64,000 nucleotides of DNA. Origin: Ophiocordyceps camponoti-saundersi (nom. inval.). Taxonomy: Eukaryota > Ascomycota > Sordariomycetes > Hypocreales > Ophiocordycipitaceae. The translations under genes and the position numbers were made by a program. The stretch lies in the NCBI GenBank assembly GCA_003339415.1, contig PDHQ01000070.1, positions 1-64,000 of the forward strand, written 5' to 3'. Numbering within the stretch: the first letter of the stretch is position 1; each line of letters begins with the position of its first letter. This document shows, one piece after another, positions 22,506 through 33,070 of the stretch. Below the pieces are notes generated by a model. It did no database searches. It saw only the letters and a list, made by a program, of their open reading frames with translations, and was not told the origin of the DNA.

Positions 22506-24893
22506 ATGGCCGCGGCAACGATTGTTATCCCACAGCCTCTCTGGATAGATCGCAGAGAATCTCTCGATAATGGCCCCTCGAAGCGTGTCAAGGGACAGCA
22601 CAATTCTGAAGTAAACGATGAGACCACAGACTGGAAACGAAAGTACGAGGAATCGCAACGAGAGTACGAGGAACTGCAACGCCTTCTCCAGAATACAACG
22701 TTCAAGGAATGCCTGACCGCTTATCATGAACATCTCTACTCAATGTTGCCGCAAATCATTGAAAGGGATCCGTCAAAGTGCAACACCGAGGTAGGACACA
22801 CCAAGGTGGACGACAGGGTGATCCCGCCATGTCTTAGCGAGTGGCATGACTTCCTGGACAGGCAAGATGAGATCTTTGAACTGGTGGAGGGGATCTGGCG
22901 GGAAGGCGAACGTGCTTTTGACAACAAGAGCGCAATCATGAGCTTCGCAGGGCAACTAAAGACCAAGAAAATTTCCAATGAGAAGAGCACCGCGTTTGTC
23001 ATTGAAGCGGCTCTCGAGCGCCCGACTAAGATGATGATTGACGAACTCATCAAAAAGGATGACTTCCGAAGGCAGCTCAACATCCCCCGAGGTGTCGAAT
23101 TCAGAAGTGACCTGACCGGTGTCGTCGGGCAAGCTCGGGGCATCGGGAATGGAATCTCTGACCAATACTGTTGCCATACGGCAGGAAGCGTCATCTTTCT
23201 TACGGAGTACAAGCCTCCACACAAGCTGAAGCCAGCGTCTTTCGACCTCATGAAGCCTGGATTGGATATCCACAAGTCAATTGTGAAGCGAAAATTCGTG
23301 CCTGAGAAAGAGAGAAAGGCGTTCCGGAAAGAGATCGATATGGCTGCTGCCATCGTCCAAACATTCAAGGACATGGTACACCAGGGGATCAATTACGGCG
23401 TGCTCACGACAGGCGAAACAATCGTCTTCTTCCACTTCGACCTGAAGAAGAATTCACACGAGCTCTTCTATCACGTGGCCGATTTTTCAGCGGACGCACA
23501 GACACCTGAAAATTATCGACGCACCGCTCTGGGTCAATTTTTGGCGTTCACGTTGATGGCCGCCCGTGGTGAACCGGGCGAGAATTTTACGCAAGACTCA
23601 GACGATATCAGAGGGATGATGGACAAAATGAGGAAGTGGAGAGAACCAAAGTTTAAAAATGAGCAGCCCGACAAGGAGCAGCAAGACCCGCAGCCTCAAG
23701 ATTCCGAGCCGGGAAGTTCGCAGTCTTCCTCAGAAAGCTCTACCGCGGATCCGACTTACCATCCGACGGAACCAGTCTCACCGGATAACGGAGAAAGGCG
23801 GACCCTGCGACCTCGGGCTCAGTCCTCTTCATGCAGACGCGAAGCTGATGAAGATTCCAATTGCTTATCAAACGGCGATGACGACGACGACGACGACGAC
23901 GAGCAGCAGTCGCGAAAACAAGTTCCAGGAGCGAACTTTGGAGGACGACAGGAAGGACAGCAGCCCGAGAGCAATGAAAACAAAGATTCCGACGGAGGAG
24001 CGGGAGCCGCCAGTCAGGGAACCAACGGGCAAAGCAGACCGTACTGCACTCAGCAATGCCTATTGGGGCTCGTGAACGGTGACCAGCTCGACGCCAAGTG
24101 TCCAAACGTAGCACTTCACCATGAGACAGGTCGTTCGGTGAACTCATGTCACCCCATCAACTACGATCAGTTCCTCGAACTTCTCCGAAAGCAGCTGAAG
24201 TGGTCAATAGTCCAGGGAATAAAGCGTGCGGGACGCTACGCTTTTGGCGCTACCGGCATTCTGTTTCAGATAACTCTGCTGAAGTACGGTTATACACTGG
24301 TCTTTAAGGGCGGAGAAGAGACTGCAGGCGGAGCTCTTCAGCACGAGAGGACAGTTTACCGACGACTACAGCCAATCCAGGGCAAGAATGTGCCTGTTTG
24401 TCTCGGGATGATCGATCTGCGAACGGCAGGCGGGTCTATGCACTGGAAGAGCGTAGAAGACGGCTACTCAGAGATTGTCCATCTGCTATTCCTCTCATGG
24501 GCCGGGGTCACGTTGTCCGACGCCGAGATTCGAGGTGAGGCAAGACAGGAAGTCGAAGAAAAAGCGAAGCGGTCGTTTCGCGCGATGCATGAGCTGGGCG
24601 TCATTCAAGAGGACGTTCGACCGGATAACATGCTTGTCAATGACGAAGTGGATGGAATCATGGTTATTGACTTTGAGCGCGCGACGCTCTTGGAGCGACC
24701 GCGTAACCCCCTGCTGGTGAAAGCGGTTCGCCAGAAGCGCAGCCGGAAATCCCATACGACAGAGGGGAAGAGAGCGAAGCGCCATCGAAGCACCAATGCC
24801 GGGCTGTTTTCTGGAGAGCTCTCGTGTGTGAGGTATGAGATCGGGGAATGGATCTCACGCAACCGTGAGTTGACCGAGGCTGAGGCCGCATGA
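22506..24893 (+). CDS. PD-(D/E)XK-like domain fused to a divergent protein kinase-like domain
   Basis: An intronless 795-residue ORF. Residues 40-65 form a Glu/Arg-rich coiled coil. Residues about 160-320 look like a restriction-nuclease fold: Asp219, then Glu234-Tyr-Lys236 on a hydrophobic strand (E-x-K), then Gln285 in a helix before the YGVLTTGE strand. Residues about 380-500 are low complexity with an eight-Asp run encoded near 23877. The C-terminal 240 residues resemble a protein kinase: Lys in LVFKGG, Glu in QHERTVYR, QEDVRPDN in place of HRDxxxxN, and DFE in place of DFG. This nuclease-kinase layout is known from fungal proteins related to the Crinkler architectures. Activity is uncertain because the HRD His is Gln and DFG is changed. 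The ATG has purine at -3. Confidence 0.8.
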   Translation: MAAATIVIPQPLWIDRRESLDNGPSKRVKGQHNSEVNDETTDWKRKYEESQREYEELQRLLQNTTFKECLTAYHEHLYSMLPQIIERDPSKCNTEVGHTKVDDRVIPPCLSEWHDFLDRQDEIFELVEGIWREGERAFDNKSAIMSFAGQLKTKKISNEKSTAFVIEAALERPTKMMIDELIKKDDFRRQLNIPRGVEFRSDLTGVVGQARGIGNGISDQYCCHTAGSVIFLTEYKPPHKLKPASFDLMKPGLDIHKSIVKRKFVPEKERKAFRKEIDMAAAIVQTFKDMVHQGINYGVLTTGETIVFFHFDLKKNSHELFYHVADFSADAQTPENYRRTALGQFLAFTLMAARGEPGENFTQDSDDIRGMMDKMRKWREPKFKNEQPDKEQQDPQPQDSEPGSSQSSSESSTADPTYHPTEPVSPDNGERRTLRPRAQSSSCRREADEDSNCLSNGDDDDDDDDEQQSRKQVPGANFGGRQEGQQPESNENKDSDGGAGAASQGTNGQSRPYCTQQCLLGLVNGDQLDAKCPNVALHHETGRSVNSCHPINYDQFLELLRKQLKWSIVQGIKRAGRYAFGATGILFQITLLKYGYTLVFKGGEETAGGALQHERTVYRRLQPIQGKNVPVCLGMIDLRTAGGSMHWKSVEDGYSEIVHLLFLSWAGVTLSDAEIRGEARQEVEEKAKRSFRAMHELGVIQEDVRPDNMLVNDEVDGIMVIDFERATLLERPRNPLLVKAVRQKRSRKSHTTEGKRAKRHRSTNAGLFSGELSCVRYEIGEWISRNRELTEAEAA

Positions 24894-25941
24894 GAAATGG
24901 TGATGAGGTTTGGGGCGAGGACTTTGCAAGGAGTTGACATTGAGTCGGCGAGGAATTGGCATGGAGTTGGCCAGGAGTTGACGGGAATGGCACGTCGGAT
25001 CGAAGACTTGTTGCCCCTTTGGTTTTGTCTACTAATTTTCATACCTGGCAAGCACATAGGTTGGAGTGGGTAGCTAGGTAGGTAGCTAGCTATTATGTAC
25101 GAAGCGTTGTCACCAGAGTGTAATTAGAGCGCCCAGTGCCCTCTCGTACTAGAAATGCTTATAGTCGAGCATTTCTAGGGAGCTATAAGGCTCCTTTAAG
25201 TCGCTCGCTTTCAAGTTTAACCTATGGAAGCAACATAGTAAGACGACGTTCGTTAACCGGAAGAAGGCTCTCCGTTGAGAAGGTTCCAATCTTTCCTTCG
25301 GATGATCGGACGGGAATAATATTATATCGACGAAAAATCTAAACGCCAGGCTAAGGGAGACTGTCTATTAAAGGACTACGACTTAGATTCCGAGCACTCT
25401 CTGCCTTCGCTAACATCGTTAAGCACTATGGTCCTATCTCGTAGAAGCACTCGTTAAATAGCCGGCGCATAGCTACCGTTAACACCTGCCGCACCTCGAC
25501 GAGGACGACCTGCCCTGCCCTCCATAACTGTCACAAACCACAGCTAGGGCATAGAGGCTAAATAAGCTATAGCCTATCCATATAGCACTCCTGAGAGTGC
25601 CCTATCTTTACGATCAGTAGCTATAGTGACGCGGTGTATTCTAATCATAACGCAGCTTCGAGAAACTTGTGATGAAACTTGGCTGGGCGTGCACCTAGAG
25701 TAGCGGCGAGCTCACGTCCGGTTACGTCACAGACGTAGCTGGTCGAAAAAAGCACATCAACAGACATCACGTGATCGCGCGCTAAGCAAGTCAAGCCGCG
25801 TTAAGCCGCGTTTCTCACGCGAACGTCGATCCAACACCTTCAGCTCATCTCTCGTCTCTCCGCTCTCCTATTTCATCGTCGGGGGAGAGGAAAAGAAAAC
25901 CCCAAGACCGAAACGCGCCTCATCTGGCGCATCTGCCACCA
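24894..25941. other. Intergenic with partly degraded repeat relic
   Basis: Between about 25080 and 25700 the sequence is short of CpA and rich in TAA/TAG, milder than the flanking RIP blocks. This suggests an old repeat fragment. It holds a perfect 11-bp hairpin (25149-25178, 8-nt loop) followed by a second GGAGC/GCTCC hairpin at about 25178-25193. The last 200 bp are the promoter and 5' region of the next gene. Confidence 0.45.
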
Positions 25942-26717
25942 ATGCGCGGAAATTCCGATGCAGAAGCAGACATGCTGTCGCTCGCCGCCTCGGCCGTCTT
26001 CCCCACCCTGCGGGATCATCGGCCCATGGTGTCCTCGCCGTTGACGTCGTCGCCGATCCGCGTCTCAACACCGCCTCATGCACACAATTCGTCGCCTCCA
26101 CACGGACGCGCCATGTCGCCGCTCTCGCCCTCAGATAGAAATTCCCTGCCGAAGCGGCAGGTCCAGTCTTCGCCCATACGGTCGCCTCCACCCAAGTTCA
26201 AGTACGCCTCGCGCCCGATGCGTCCTAATCCTCTCCTGCGGAGTTCCGAGGCCGGTCGCGAAGTCCGCCGTCGGAATTTTTTCCAGAGGATTCGTGATCA
26301 GGCAGATGAGAGGGCTTGGCAGAGGAGGGACATCGAGACTCAGGTGGGCATGACTTGCTCGCTTTACGTACTGTCTCGTCTTGGCTGACTTTCCTGCTCC
26401 AGTTTCTCAAAAACAACTGGCTGGCCAACATCGGCTGCCTATCTCATGATGCTCCTTGCTTGACAGAGGCGGACCTGGTAGATGCCATGGCCTTGCAGCC
26501 AGATGAGCCGCAGCCACCGGAAGACGAGGATGAGATGACGGCCGAGATGTACAGTGAACAAGAGGAAATGGAGGCCATAGCCGCCTCCTTCGAGGACCAG
26601 CACATTACGTCGACATCTGACGACGAGTACGACGAGATATTCGCTGAGCTTGCCCTGCAAGATACACCACTGAAAAATCATCCACCCGACTCGTCCGACC
26701 ACATGGATTTGACATGA
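25942..26717 (+). CDS. Conserved fungal protein of unknown function, acidic C terminus
   Basis: Two exons (25942-26343, 26403-26717) joined across a 59-bp intron give 238 residues. The first half is Pro/Ser-rich with several SSP[IL]R words, then a basic helix RRNFFQRIRDQADERAWQRR. The intron lies just after DIETQ, and exon 2 continues FLKNNWLANIG. The C-terminal third is strongly acidic. The conserved-looking core spans the splice junction, which supports the join. No catalytic motif is visible and I do not recognise the family. A disordered nuclear or scaffold protein is a reasonable guess only. Confidence 0.7.
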
Positions 26718-26925
26718 CGTGGCAAACGTGCACCGACGGTTTTGGTCCGCGGCGTCTGAAAATCGAACAAAAACAGTCGTCCAATTCGTCTTTTAGATAA
26801 TAGCCAGGATATGAGTTACGAAATGCTGGTCTGAAATAGGTACGGATACAGAGGATTGTGTAAGGGTGGGAAAAAGCGGACGGAGTATGAGGGGGTATAT
26901 GTGCAGAGATTCCTAGGTCGCAAAA

Positions 26926-28013
26926 TCACTGGGGATTACACTGGTCATCTGCGGCATTGAAGGCTTCTTGCGCCGACGCCATGTCTCCAACAAGGTCTGA
27001 TGGAGGTGTTCCGGCCGCTTGCATCTGAGGCCTAGTCAGCGAGATGCAGGTGGCGGAGCGTCAGATAAGGTGAGGCGGCTCACTTTTTGCATCTTGTCAA
27101 CGATGTATTCTCGGTCAGCCGGGTTGCTGTCCGAGTAACTGCTCTCTTCAAACTTGGCGACGATATCCTTGACCAGCGCTTGCTGCTCCTCGTACCGCTT
27201 GAGGTCCTCCGATGGCGTCGACTCCCGATTCTTGTCAAACCACTCGGGGAACTTGCTGTTGAGCTCCTTCATGGGCTCGTACAGAATTTCCTTGTTAGTT
27301 AGCTGCTCCATCATGCCCATGAGCATCTTGGACAAGTCCTCGTCTCCGCCGTCGGCATTCAAGTCGCCCGAGGATAGTTGCCTCAACATTTCGGACATGA
27401 AGTCATCAGTGCCGTCCGAGGCCGCGGCTGCGGTTGCTTGTTCACCGGACGTCTGCATGCGCTCCATGGTTCGACGAATGGTGTCTTGGAAAGAGGCGTC
27501 GGTACCGGCGTCTGCCGTAGTCCGGGTGGAACTCGAGGCGGCTGCATCTTGGGTGGTGGTCGTGTCGTTGGCCATTTGCCTGAACATTTCCTCCAACTGC
27601 TCTTGCATGGCCGGCTATTTACGAGCCCGTCAGCGAGGACGAAGATAGCATCTGCGACCGGGCGGTCTCACTGAGTTCTCCAACTCGCCGATCAAATCAG
27701 CCATGCCGGCCTGTAGCTGCTTGGCGAATTCATCTTCGGAGAGCTCGTTTTCCACTTTCTTTGGAGATGAAGCCTCGGTCGAGGCAGCCGTGGCCTTGTT
27801 GGAGTCGAGCTTGACGGTCGAGAACTCGCCCAGCATATCTGGCATCGGTGGTCAGTGGGGGGCGGCGGGTTGAGCAGCGGGAAGATCGTAAAGGGGCGGG
27901 CCGGCATCACCATCCAGGTCGTCGAGATCGTCTTCATCTGGGTCGGGCACATCGTCGACCGCGACGGAAGCATTTGAGGGCGTCTCGGCGTCCTCTTTGC
28001 TCGTCGACTCCAT
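26926..28013 (-). CDS. PEX19: Peroxisomal membrane protein import receptor Pex19
   Basis: Four exons (27911-28013, 27672-27838, 27084-27614, 26926-27024) encode 299 residues. Pex19 binds newly made peroxisomal membrane proteins in the cytosol and delivers them to Pex3. The N terminus is acidic and, after splicing, reads DDLDDLDDMLGEF, the typical Pex3-binding start. The middle holds the helical membrane-protein binding domain (FMSEMLRQLSSG, LMGMMEQLTNKEILYEPM, FPEWF). The spliced C terminus ends CNPQ, a CaaX-type farnesylation box that appears only when the last intron (27025-27083) is removed. The gene is divergent from UBC9 with a 334-bp shared promoter. Confidence 0.95.
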
Positions 28014-28347
28014 TGCTCTAAGCGTTTATGCGTCGATGTGGCGCAACACGAGAACCGTTGTCTGTCTGTCGGATTGAGCCGAGGATGCTAGGCTTACAAC
28101 ATGTGTACTCCGTATCTGTACCTCTTTAACTTGTATCTGCAAGCCCCGCCGAGATCGGGCAGACGCACCAAGTGTGGCGTGGCCATGAAACGCCACGGTG
28201 GCGTAAAACCTACTAATCTGCTATCGTAAGCGGCTCGGTCCAGGTGCCCAAAGGCATCTACCCCACGTCGCTCTTCTCGAAAACCTCACAGTCGATCACC
28301 TCGCGCCTCAACAACGCCCGACTCGTCTTCGGAATACAGTCACAACG
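28014..28347. promoter_or_regulatory. Divergent PEX19/UBC9 promoter
   Basis: This is a 334-bp region between two start codons. It contains a 13-nt near-palindrome CGCCACGGTGGCG at 28191-28203 followed by TAAAA. GGTGGC-type words resemble the Rpn4/PACE proteasome element but do not match it exactly. Confidence 0.4.
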
Positions 28348-28993
28348 ATGGCCTTGTGCAAGAATAGGCTTCAGGAGGAACGGTAAGCACTGACTGGCCC
28401 TTTTCTCCCTCTCTTCTCGATGCAGCCGCGCTTACGATCCCGCCAGGAAGCAATGGCGACGAGATCACCCGTTCGGCTTCTTTGCGAAACCATCCAAAAC
28501 GAAAGAAGGCGTACTGGATCTTAAGAACTGGGAGTGTGGCATTCCTGGAAAGGACAAGACGATTTGGGAAGGTGGTCTCTTCAAGCTGATCATTTCATTT
28601 CCCGACGGTGAGCTCCCCTCCCGCAACGTGATGAAGGCTTAGCGATCTGACGCTACAGTGAAGAATATCCGACAAAGCCGCCCAAATGTGAGTAATCCTA
28701 CGATTCGATCTTAACAATGTCATCTAATCTCTAGTGCAGGCAAGTTTGTGCCGCCTCTGTTCCACCCCAACGTTTACCCTTCCGGCACTGTATGCCTATC
28801 GATCCTCAACGAAGAGGAGGCATGGAAGCCGGCGATTACAATCAAGCAAATCCTGCTCGGCATTCAGGATCTTTTCAACGACCCCAATCCTGAGTCACCC
28901 GCTCAGGCCGAGGCTTACAATCTGTTTAAGCGAGACCGTGCCGAGTATGAGAGGAGGGTCAAGCGCGTCGTCCGTGACAACCCTGCTCCTTGA
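28348..28993 (+). CDS. UBC9: SUMO-conjugating enzyme E2 Ubc9
   Basis: Four exons (28348-28382, 28447-28607, 28664-28687, 28740-28993) encode 157 residues, the exact usual length of Ubc9. The enzyme takes SUMO from the Aos1-Uba2 E1 and transfers it to lysines of substrates, mainly in the nucleus. Landmarks are the [12 protein letters not shown] start, the HPFGF motif, the [15 protein letters not shown] active-site segment with catalytic Cys93, and the [10 protein letters not shown] loop. Exon 3 is only 24 nt. Splice sites were chosen to keep [14 protein letters not shown] intact. A second AG 21 nt upstream of the exon 2 acceptor would add seven residues in frame. Confidence 0.96.
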
Positions 28994-29692
28994 GATAGAA
29001 GCCTTGAAATGGATGAAAATTCGCTGGGGATGGGAAGCAAATCCCATAGGAAGATGACACTGGCGTTGGAACAGAGGATACCATTCAAAACGAGGGGCAA
29101 GCGAGCCATGATTTAAGGCTGGCGTTGGCGTGACTCGAATTTAAAGTCGCTTTTCTCATTTTTCCTTTCAGGGCAGCAGTGGGCACACACCAGGCGCTCA
29201 GCTTACTCTGTTGTGGCTACCAACTTATACACTTAATATACCAGTATCTTCCATTGGTGACGACTCTTGCTCTCACTGGCCGTTTTTCGGTGCATTCTGC
29301 ATGTTGTATCGCCTCGTGAGGTGTCACGACATGACCAGGGTTTAACGCCATCGTCATCCGCAAGCGCATCCTTCGCAAAGCAAACTCTGCTCTCTCAGCA
29401 ATAACAAAGGCCACCTTAAGCCTGATTGGAGAAGCTTGTGGCGAGCATTTTTGTTCTCCAAGGTGGTAGGTAGATTGTAGTAGGTTGTAGGGTGGCACGT
29501 GGACGTAGGTTTAAGCTGGGAGCCCGTTATCGGCGGGCGCCTTCCGCCCCAGTTTTCCGAGGCTCGGTGGGTGCGTGTGCTTGACTCAATATCCTGAAAT
29601 GTATCTTCTTTTCCCTCCTCCTCCCTCCGACGAAGCCGACATCTATCAGCGACAATTTTCTGGCAATTGAATTGCCGTCTTGCACCGCTATC
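28994..29692. other. Intergenic UBC9-ASN2
   Basis: About 700 bp holding the UBC9 3' region and the ASN2 promoter. Near 29460-29510 there are AGGTAG/GTAGG words. I see no gene. Confidence 0.5.
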
Positions 29693-31888
29693 ATGTGTGG
29701 GATTTTTGCCTGTCATCGGTTGGTGGTGGATGTGCCAATTAGGGCTAGCACGCCCACCAAAGACAGAGACAAACTGACGCTGATGTAGTCATCCCGACGT
29801 CCACAAATTCAAGCCGACTGCACTGCGGCTCGCGAAGCAGTATGTCGGGGACCCTGAGCCCGAGGCGGAACATCGAATTGACTTGGAATTGGCAGGATTC
29901 GGCATCGGGGACCCGATTGGAGTGAGTCTGTTGCTGAGGAAGCCAGGCGCTCGTGACTGACGGCGGGACAGGCGGGAGTAACATCTCCAACAAGACGAGT
30001 AGGTCGCTTGTCCTATAGTCTATCCTTGTCTTGACTAAATGCCTCTTGCAGTCCTTTGCCATGAGCGTCTGTGCATTGTCGGCGTTGGTGAGTCTTGGCC
30101 ATTGCGTCGTCTCGAGCCGCCGGCTCTGCTGACCCTGGTGCAGAGTCTGGTGCTCAGCCCCTGACGAACGCCGACGAATCCCTTGTGCTGGCTGTCAATG
30201 GCGAGATCTACAACCATCGTATGATTCGGAGGCATCTCAAGGAGGTGTACCACTTCAAGACGCACTCAGACTGCGAGGTCATCATCCCGTTGGTTCGTGT
30301 CCCTGCCCGACCCATTGCAAGGCCGCTCCCTTGTCCTGATCCTCTCACCAGTACATGGAATATGACCTCAACGCCCCATGTCATCTCGATGGTATGTTTT
30401 CCTTCGTCTTGTATGACAAGACGCAGGATCGCATTGTGGCCGCTCGAGATCCAATTGGCATTACCACTTTCTATCAGGGCTGGTCGTCCAAGGAGCCCGA
30501 CACCGTCTACTTCGCCTCGGAACTCAAGTCGTTGTATTCCGTCTGTGATAAGATTGTAGCTTTTCCGCCCGGCCATGTCTTCGATTCCAAGACGGGTCAG
30601 ACGACGCGCTATTTCCAGCCTTCTTGGTGGGATCCGGCCAAGGTTCCCTCCGATCCGGTCGACTACAAGGCCTTGCGCCACGCATTGGAGAAGGCCGTCA
30701 AGAAGCGGCTCATGGCCGAGGTGCCATACGGCGTATTGCTGTCTGGCGGCCTGGATTCGAGTCTGGTTGCTTCCATCGCGCAGCGCGAGACTTTACGGCT
30801 CAAGAGCAAGGCCCTTGCGGTGAACGGCAATGGCGACGCTCACGGCAACCCGGATTTGGGCGAGGGCCTCGTCGGCATCGACGACGAGGACAACCTCGAT
30901 ACCGTCACCTACCTACCCCAGCTCAACTCCTTCTCCATTGGCCTCCCCGGATCCCCGGACAACAAGGCTGCTCTCGAGGTAGCCAAATTCCTCGGCACCA
31001 AGCACCACGTTATGACCTTTACCATCGAGGACGGGCTCAATGCGCTCTCGGATGTCATCTATCACCTCGAGACGTACGACGTCACCACCATCCGCGCCTC
31101 GACGCCCATGTATCTGCTATCCCGTAAGATCAAGGCCATGGGCATCAAGATGGTCCTCAGCGGCGAGGGCAGTGACGAGATCTTCGGCGGTTATCTCTAC
31201 TTCCATGCGGCGCCCGACAGCAAAGCTTTTCACGAAGAGACGGTGCGCCGGGTCAAGAACCTGCACCTCGCAGATTGTCTTCGTGCCAACAAGTCGACAT
31301 CGGCCTGGGGCCTCGAGGCTCGCGTACCGTTCCTGGATAAAGAGGTGGGTAGCAGGTTACTCCCGTGCAAAATCGTGGTGCTGATTTGATGAGTTTAGTT
31401 CCTCGATCTAAGCATGAACATTGACCCACGAGAGAAGATGATTACCAAGGACAGAATCGAAAAGTACATCATTCGCAAAGCCTTTGACACGAGCGACGAG
31501 CCGGATACGACGCCCTATCTGCCGGAGTCGATTCTGTGGAGGCAAAAGGAACAATTTTCGGACGGCGTCGGGTACGGATGGATCGACGCGCTCAAGGACA
31601 ACGCCGAGCTGCATGTTACCGATGAGATGATGAAGAAGCCGAAGCCGGAGTGGGGTGGCGACGTACCCGACACCAAAGAGGCATACTGGTACCGCCTCAT
31701 GTTCGACGAGCACTTCCCGCCCCACTGCGCCTCGACGGTCATGCGATGGACGCCGACGTGGTGCCGACAGACAGACCCCAGTGGAAGGTGCGTGTGGCCG
31801 ACACAAGAAGCGGGACGGGGAGGTTGCTGACGTTTGACGATGCAGGGCTATATCGACGCACGTTGCCAAGTACGACGACACCGCCTAG
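29693..31888 (+). CDS. Asparagine synthetase (glutamine-hydrolysing)
   Basis: Nine exons (29693-29718, 29789-29839, 29896-29921, 29972-29998, 30052-30087, 30144-30292, 30352-31344, 31399-31787, 31846-31888) encode 579 residues. The enzyme makes asparagine from aspartate, ATP and glutamine in the cytosol. Met-Cys2-Gly-Ile-Phe gives the N-terminal nucleophile of the class II glutaminase. Rebuilding the short exons restores [22 protein letters not shown] and VNGEIYNH. The synthetase half has the ATP pyrophosphatase loop SGGLDSSL, then [12 protein letters not shown] and the [11 protein letters not shown] segment split by an intron. The C terminus is [13 protein letters not shown]. Five of the first six exons are 51 nt or shorter. 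Confidence 0.96.
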
Positions 31889-32087
31889 GGCTTCACAGGG
31901 AGTTCCGGTACGGATGGGTTGGATGAACGGGCTTGGGCGTTTAGGAAGACGGACGGTTCGAGGCGTGTACGGTGGCGGCAGATAGGAGGTCACGAGGGTG
32001 GCTGCCCGGCAACGGGTGGCTGAGGTCGAGGACCAGCCGCCAGGCTAAGGGTTTATATACTAATTCCTTAAGTCCCTATATCACTGA

Positions 32088-32164
32088 GGATGCGTGGCCA
32101 AGCGGCACTCAAGGTTCGCCCTGCATATGAGAAATCCCGTGTTCGAGTCTGGTGAAGCGCCCCA
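32088..32164 (+). pseudogene. Degenerate tRNA-like sequence, tRNA-Cys type
   Basis: It keeps the A-box-like TGGCCAAGCGGC and a B-box-like GTTCGAGTC with tRNA spacing. A CTGCA in the anticodon region suggests GCA (Cys). The acceptor arms (GGATGCG against GCGCCCC), the anticodon stem and the T stem no longer pair well, so it is probably a pseudogene or SINE-like derivative. Confidence 0.5.
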
Positions 32165-32788
32165 GCAACATCTGCTTTTGCCGTTTTTTTTTACTATCCA
32201 AATCACGTGAACTGTTTCTCTGTAGTTGCAAGCCTTTAGAAACGTTGTTCTGAATGTGTATTTAAATTGTTTTTCATACATTCGAGTGGCTTCTTTGGGT
32301 GGTGTTGTTAGTGATGCTATAGTGAGTGTAGGTTGTGAAGTCGTGAGATGTGAACGTGGGGACGTGGGGGATGACAAGGTGGTATTCAGGGTAGGTAACC
32401 TGGGCTTTCTACGACCGGCACTTGGGTACCTACCTCACCTAGGTGTATGTGACAGGACTAGCAGGGATAGTAGTGTCTGTTAATAGCTGTCACATCCATG
32501 ATCTTGCGCGTGCATGAGCCTTGCTGTATCTGCAGGCACATGAGGTTGTGGGAGATGGCCCCTTTTATCAAGCATCTAGGTATGGAGGCATCCAAGTTCG
32601 TCGGAACTTTATTCTGCCGATGCTAGCGGAGATTTATCAAAGTTGTCGTTAAGTAGCCGGTGCAGCGAACTTACATACGTGAGCCGTGAGCGTATAACTT
32701 CCTCTGCCTTCCCCAAGTATATCTTCTTCGCATTACTGCTATTCAAAAACTACCCATGATTACTCTTCCTGCCCTTTAGGAAGGCATT

Positions 32789-32860
32789 CTCTATCTACAT
32801 ATTCCCACACAGCGAACAGCATATGCTATCTACGTATTCCCGCACAGCGAACAGCATATT
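32789..32860. repeat. 35-bp tandem duplication
   Basis: Two adjacent copies begin CTATCTAC and end ACAGCGAACAGCATAT. They differ at two sites where one copy has CG and the other CA, and at the last base. Confidence 0.7.
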
Positions 32861-32914
32861 CTACTATAGCGAGCCTGCTTATCGGTACTTGAAACATCGT
32901 CGAGGGAGGTGATA

Positions 32915-33070
32915 GCAGTGATAGCAGTGATAGCAGCAAGGGCGGCGGCAATCGTGACGGCGAGGGCGAGAGCAGCAGTGGCAGCAGTGACAGAAGAAGG
33001 CGAAAGAGGAGAGCAGTGGCAGAAGCAGCAGAGAAGGGCGGTGGTAGAAGCATCAGGAAATCCAGCAAGA
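32915..33070. repeat. Degenerate GATAGCAGT / GCAGTG tandem repeat
   Basis: Three perfect 9-bp GATAGCAGT-type units are followed by a decaying purine-rich series of GCA and GGC triplets. One plus-strand frame reads Ser/Asp/Arg-rich and the minus strand Leu/Pro-rich. This comes from the triplets and is not evidence for a gene. Confidence 0.6.

Noticed and set aside
25080..25700. rRNA fragment
   Set aside because: Some words feel rRNA-like, but I could not match any conserved rRNA core, and the base changes look like repeat decay.
32915..33070. Ser/Arg-rich small protein
   Set aside because: The frame is a by-product of degenerate 9-bp and triplet repeats; stops flank it and there is no start.
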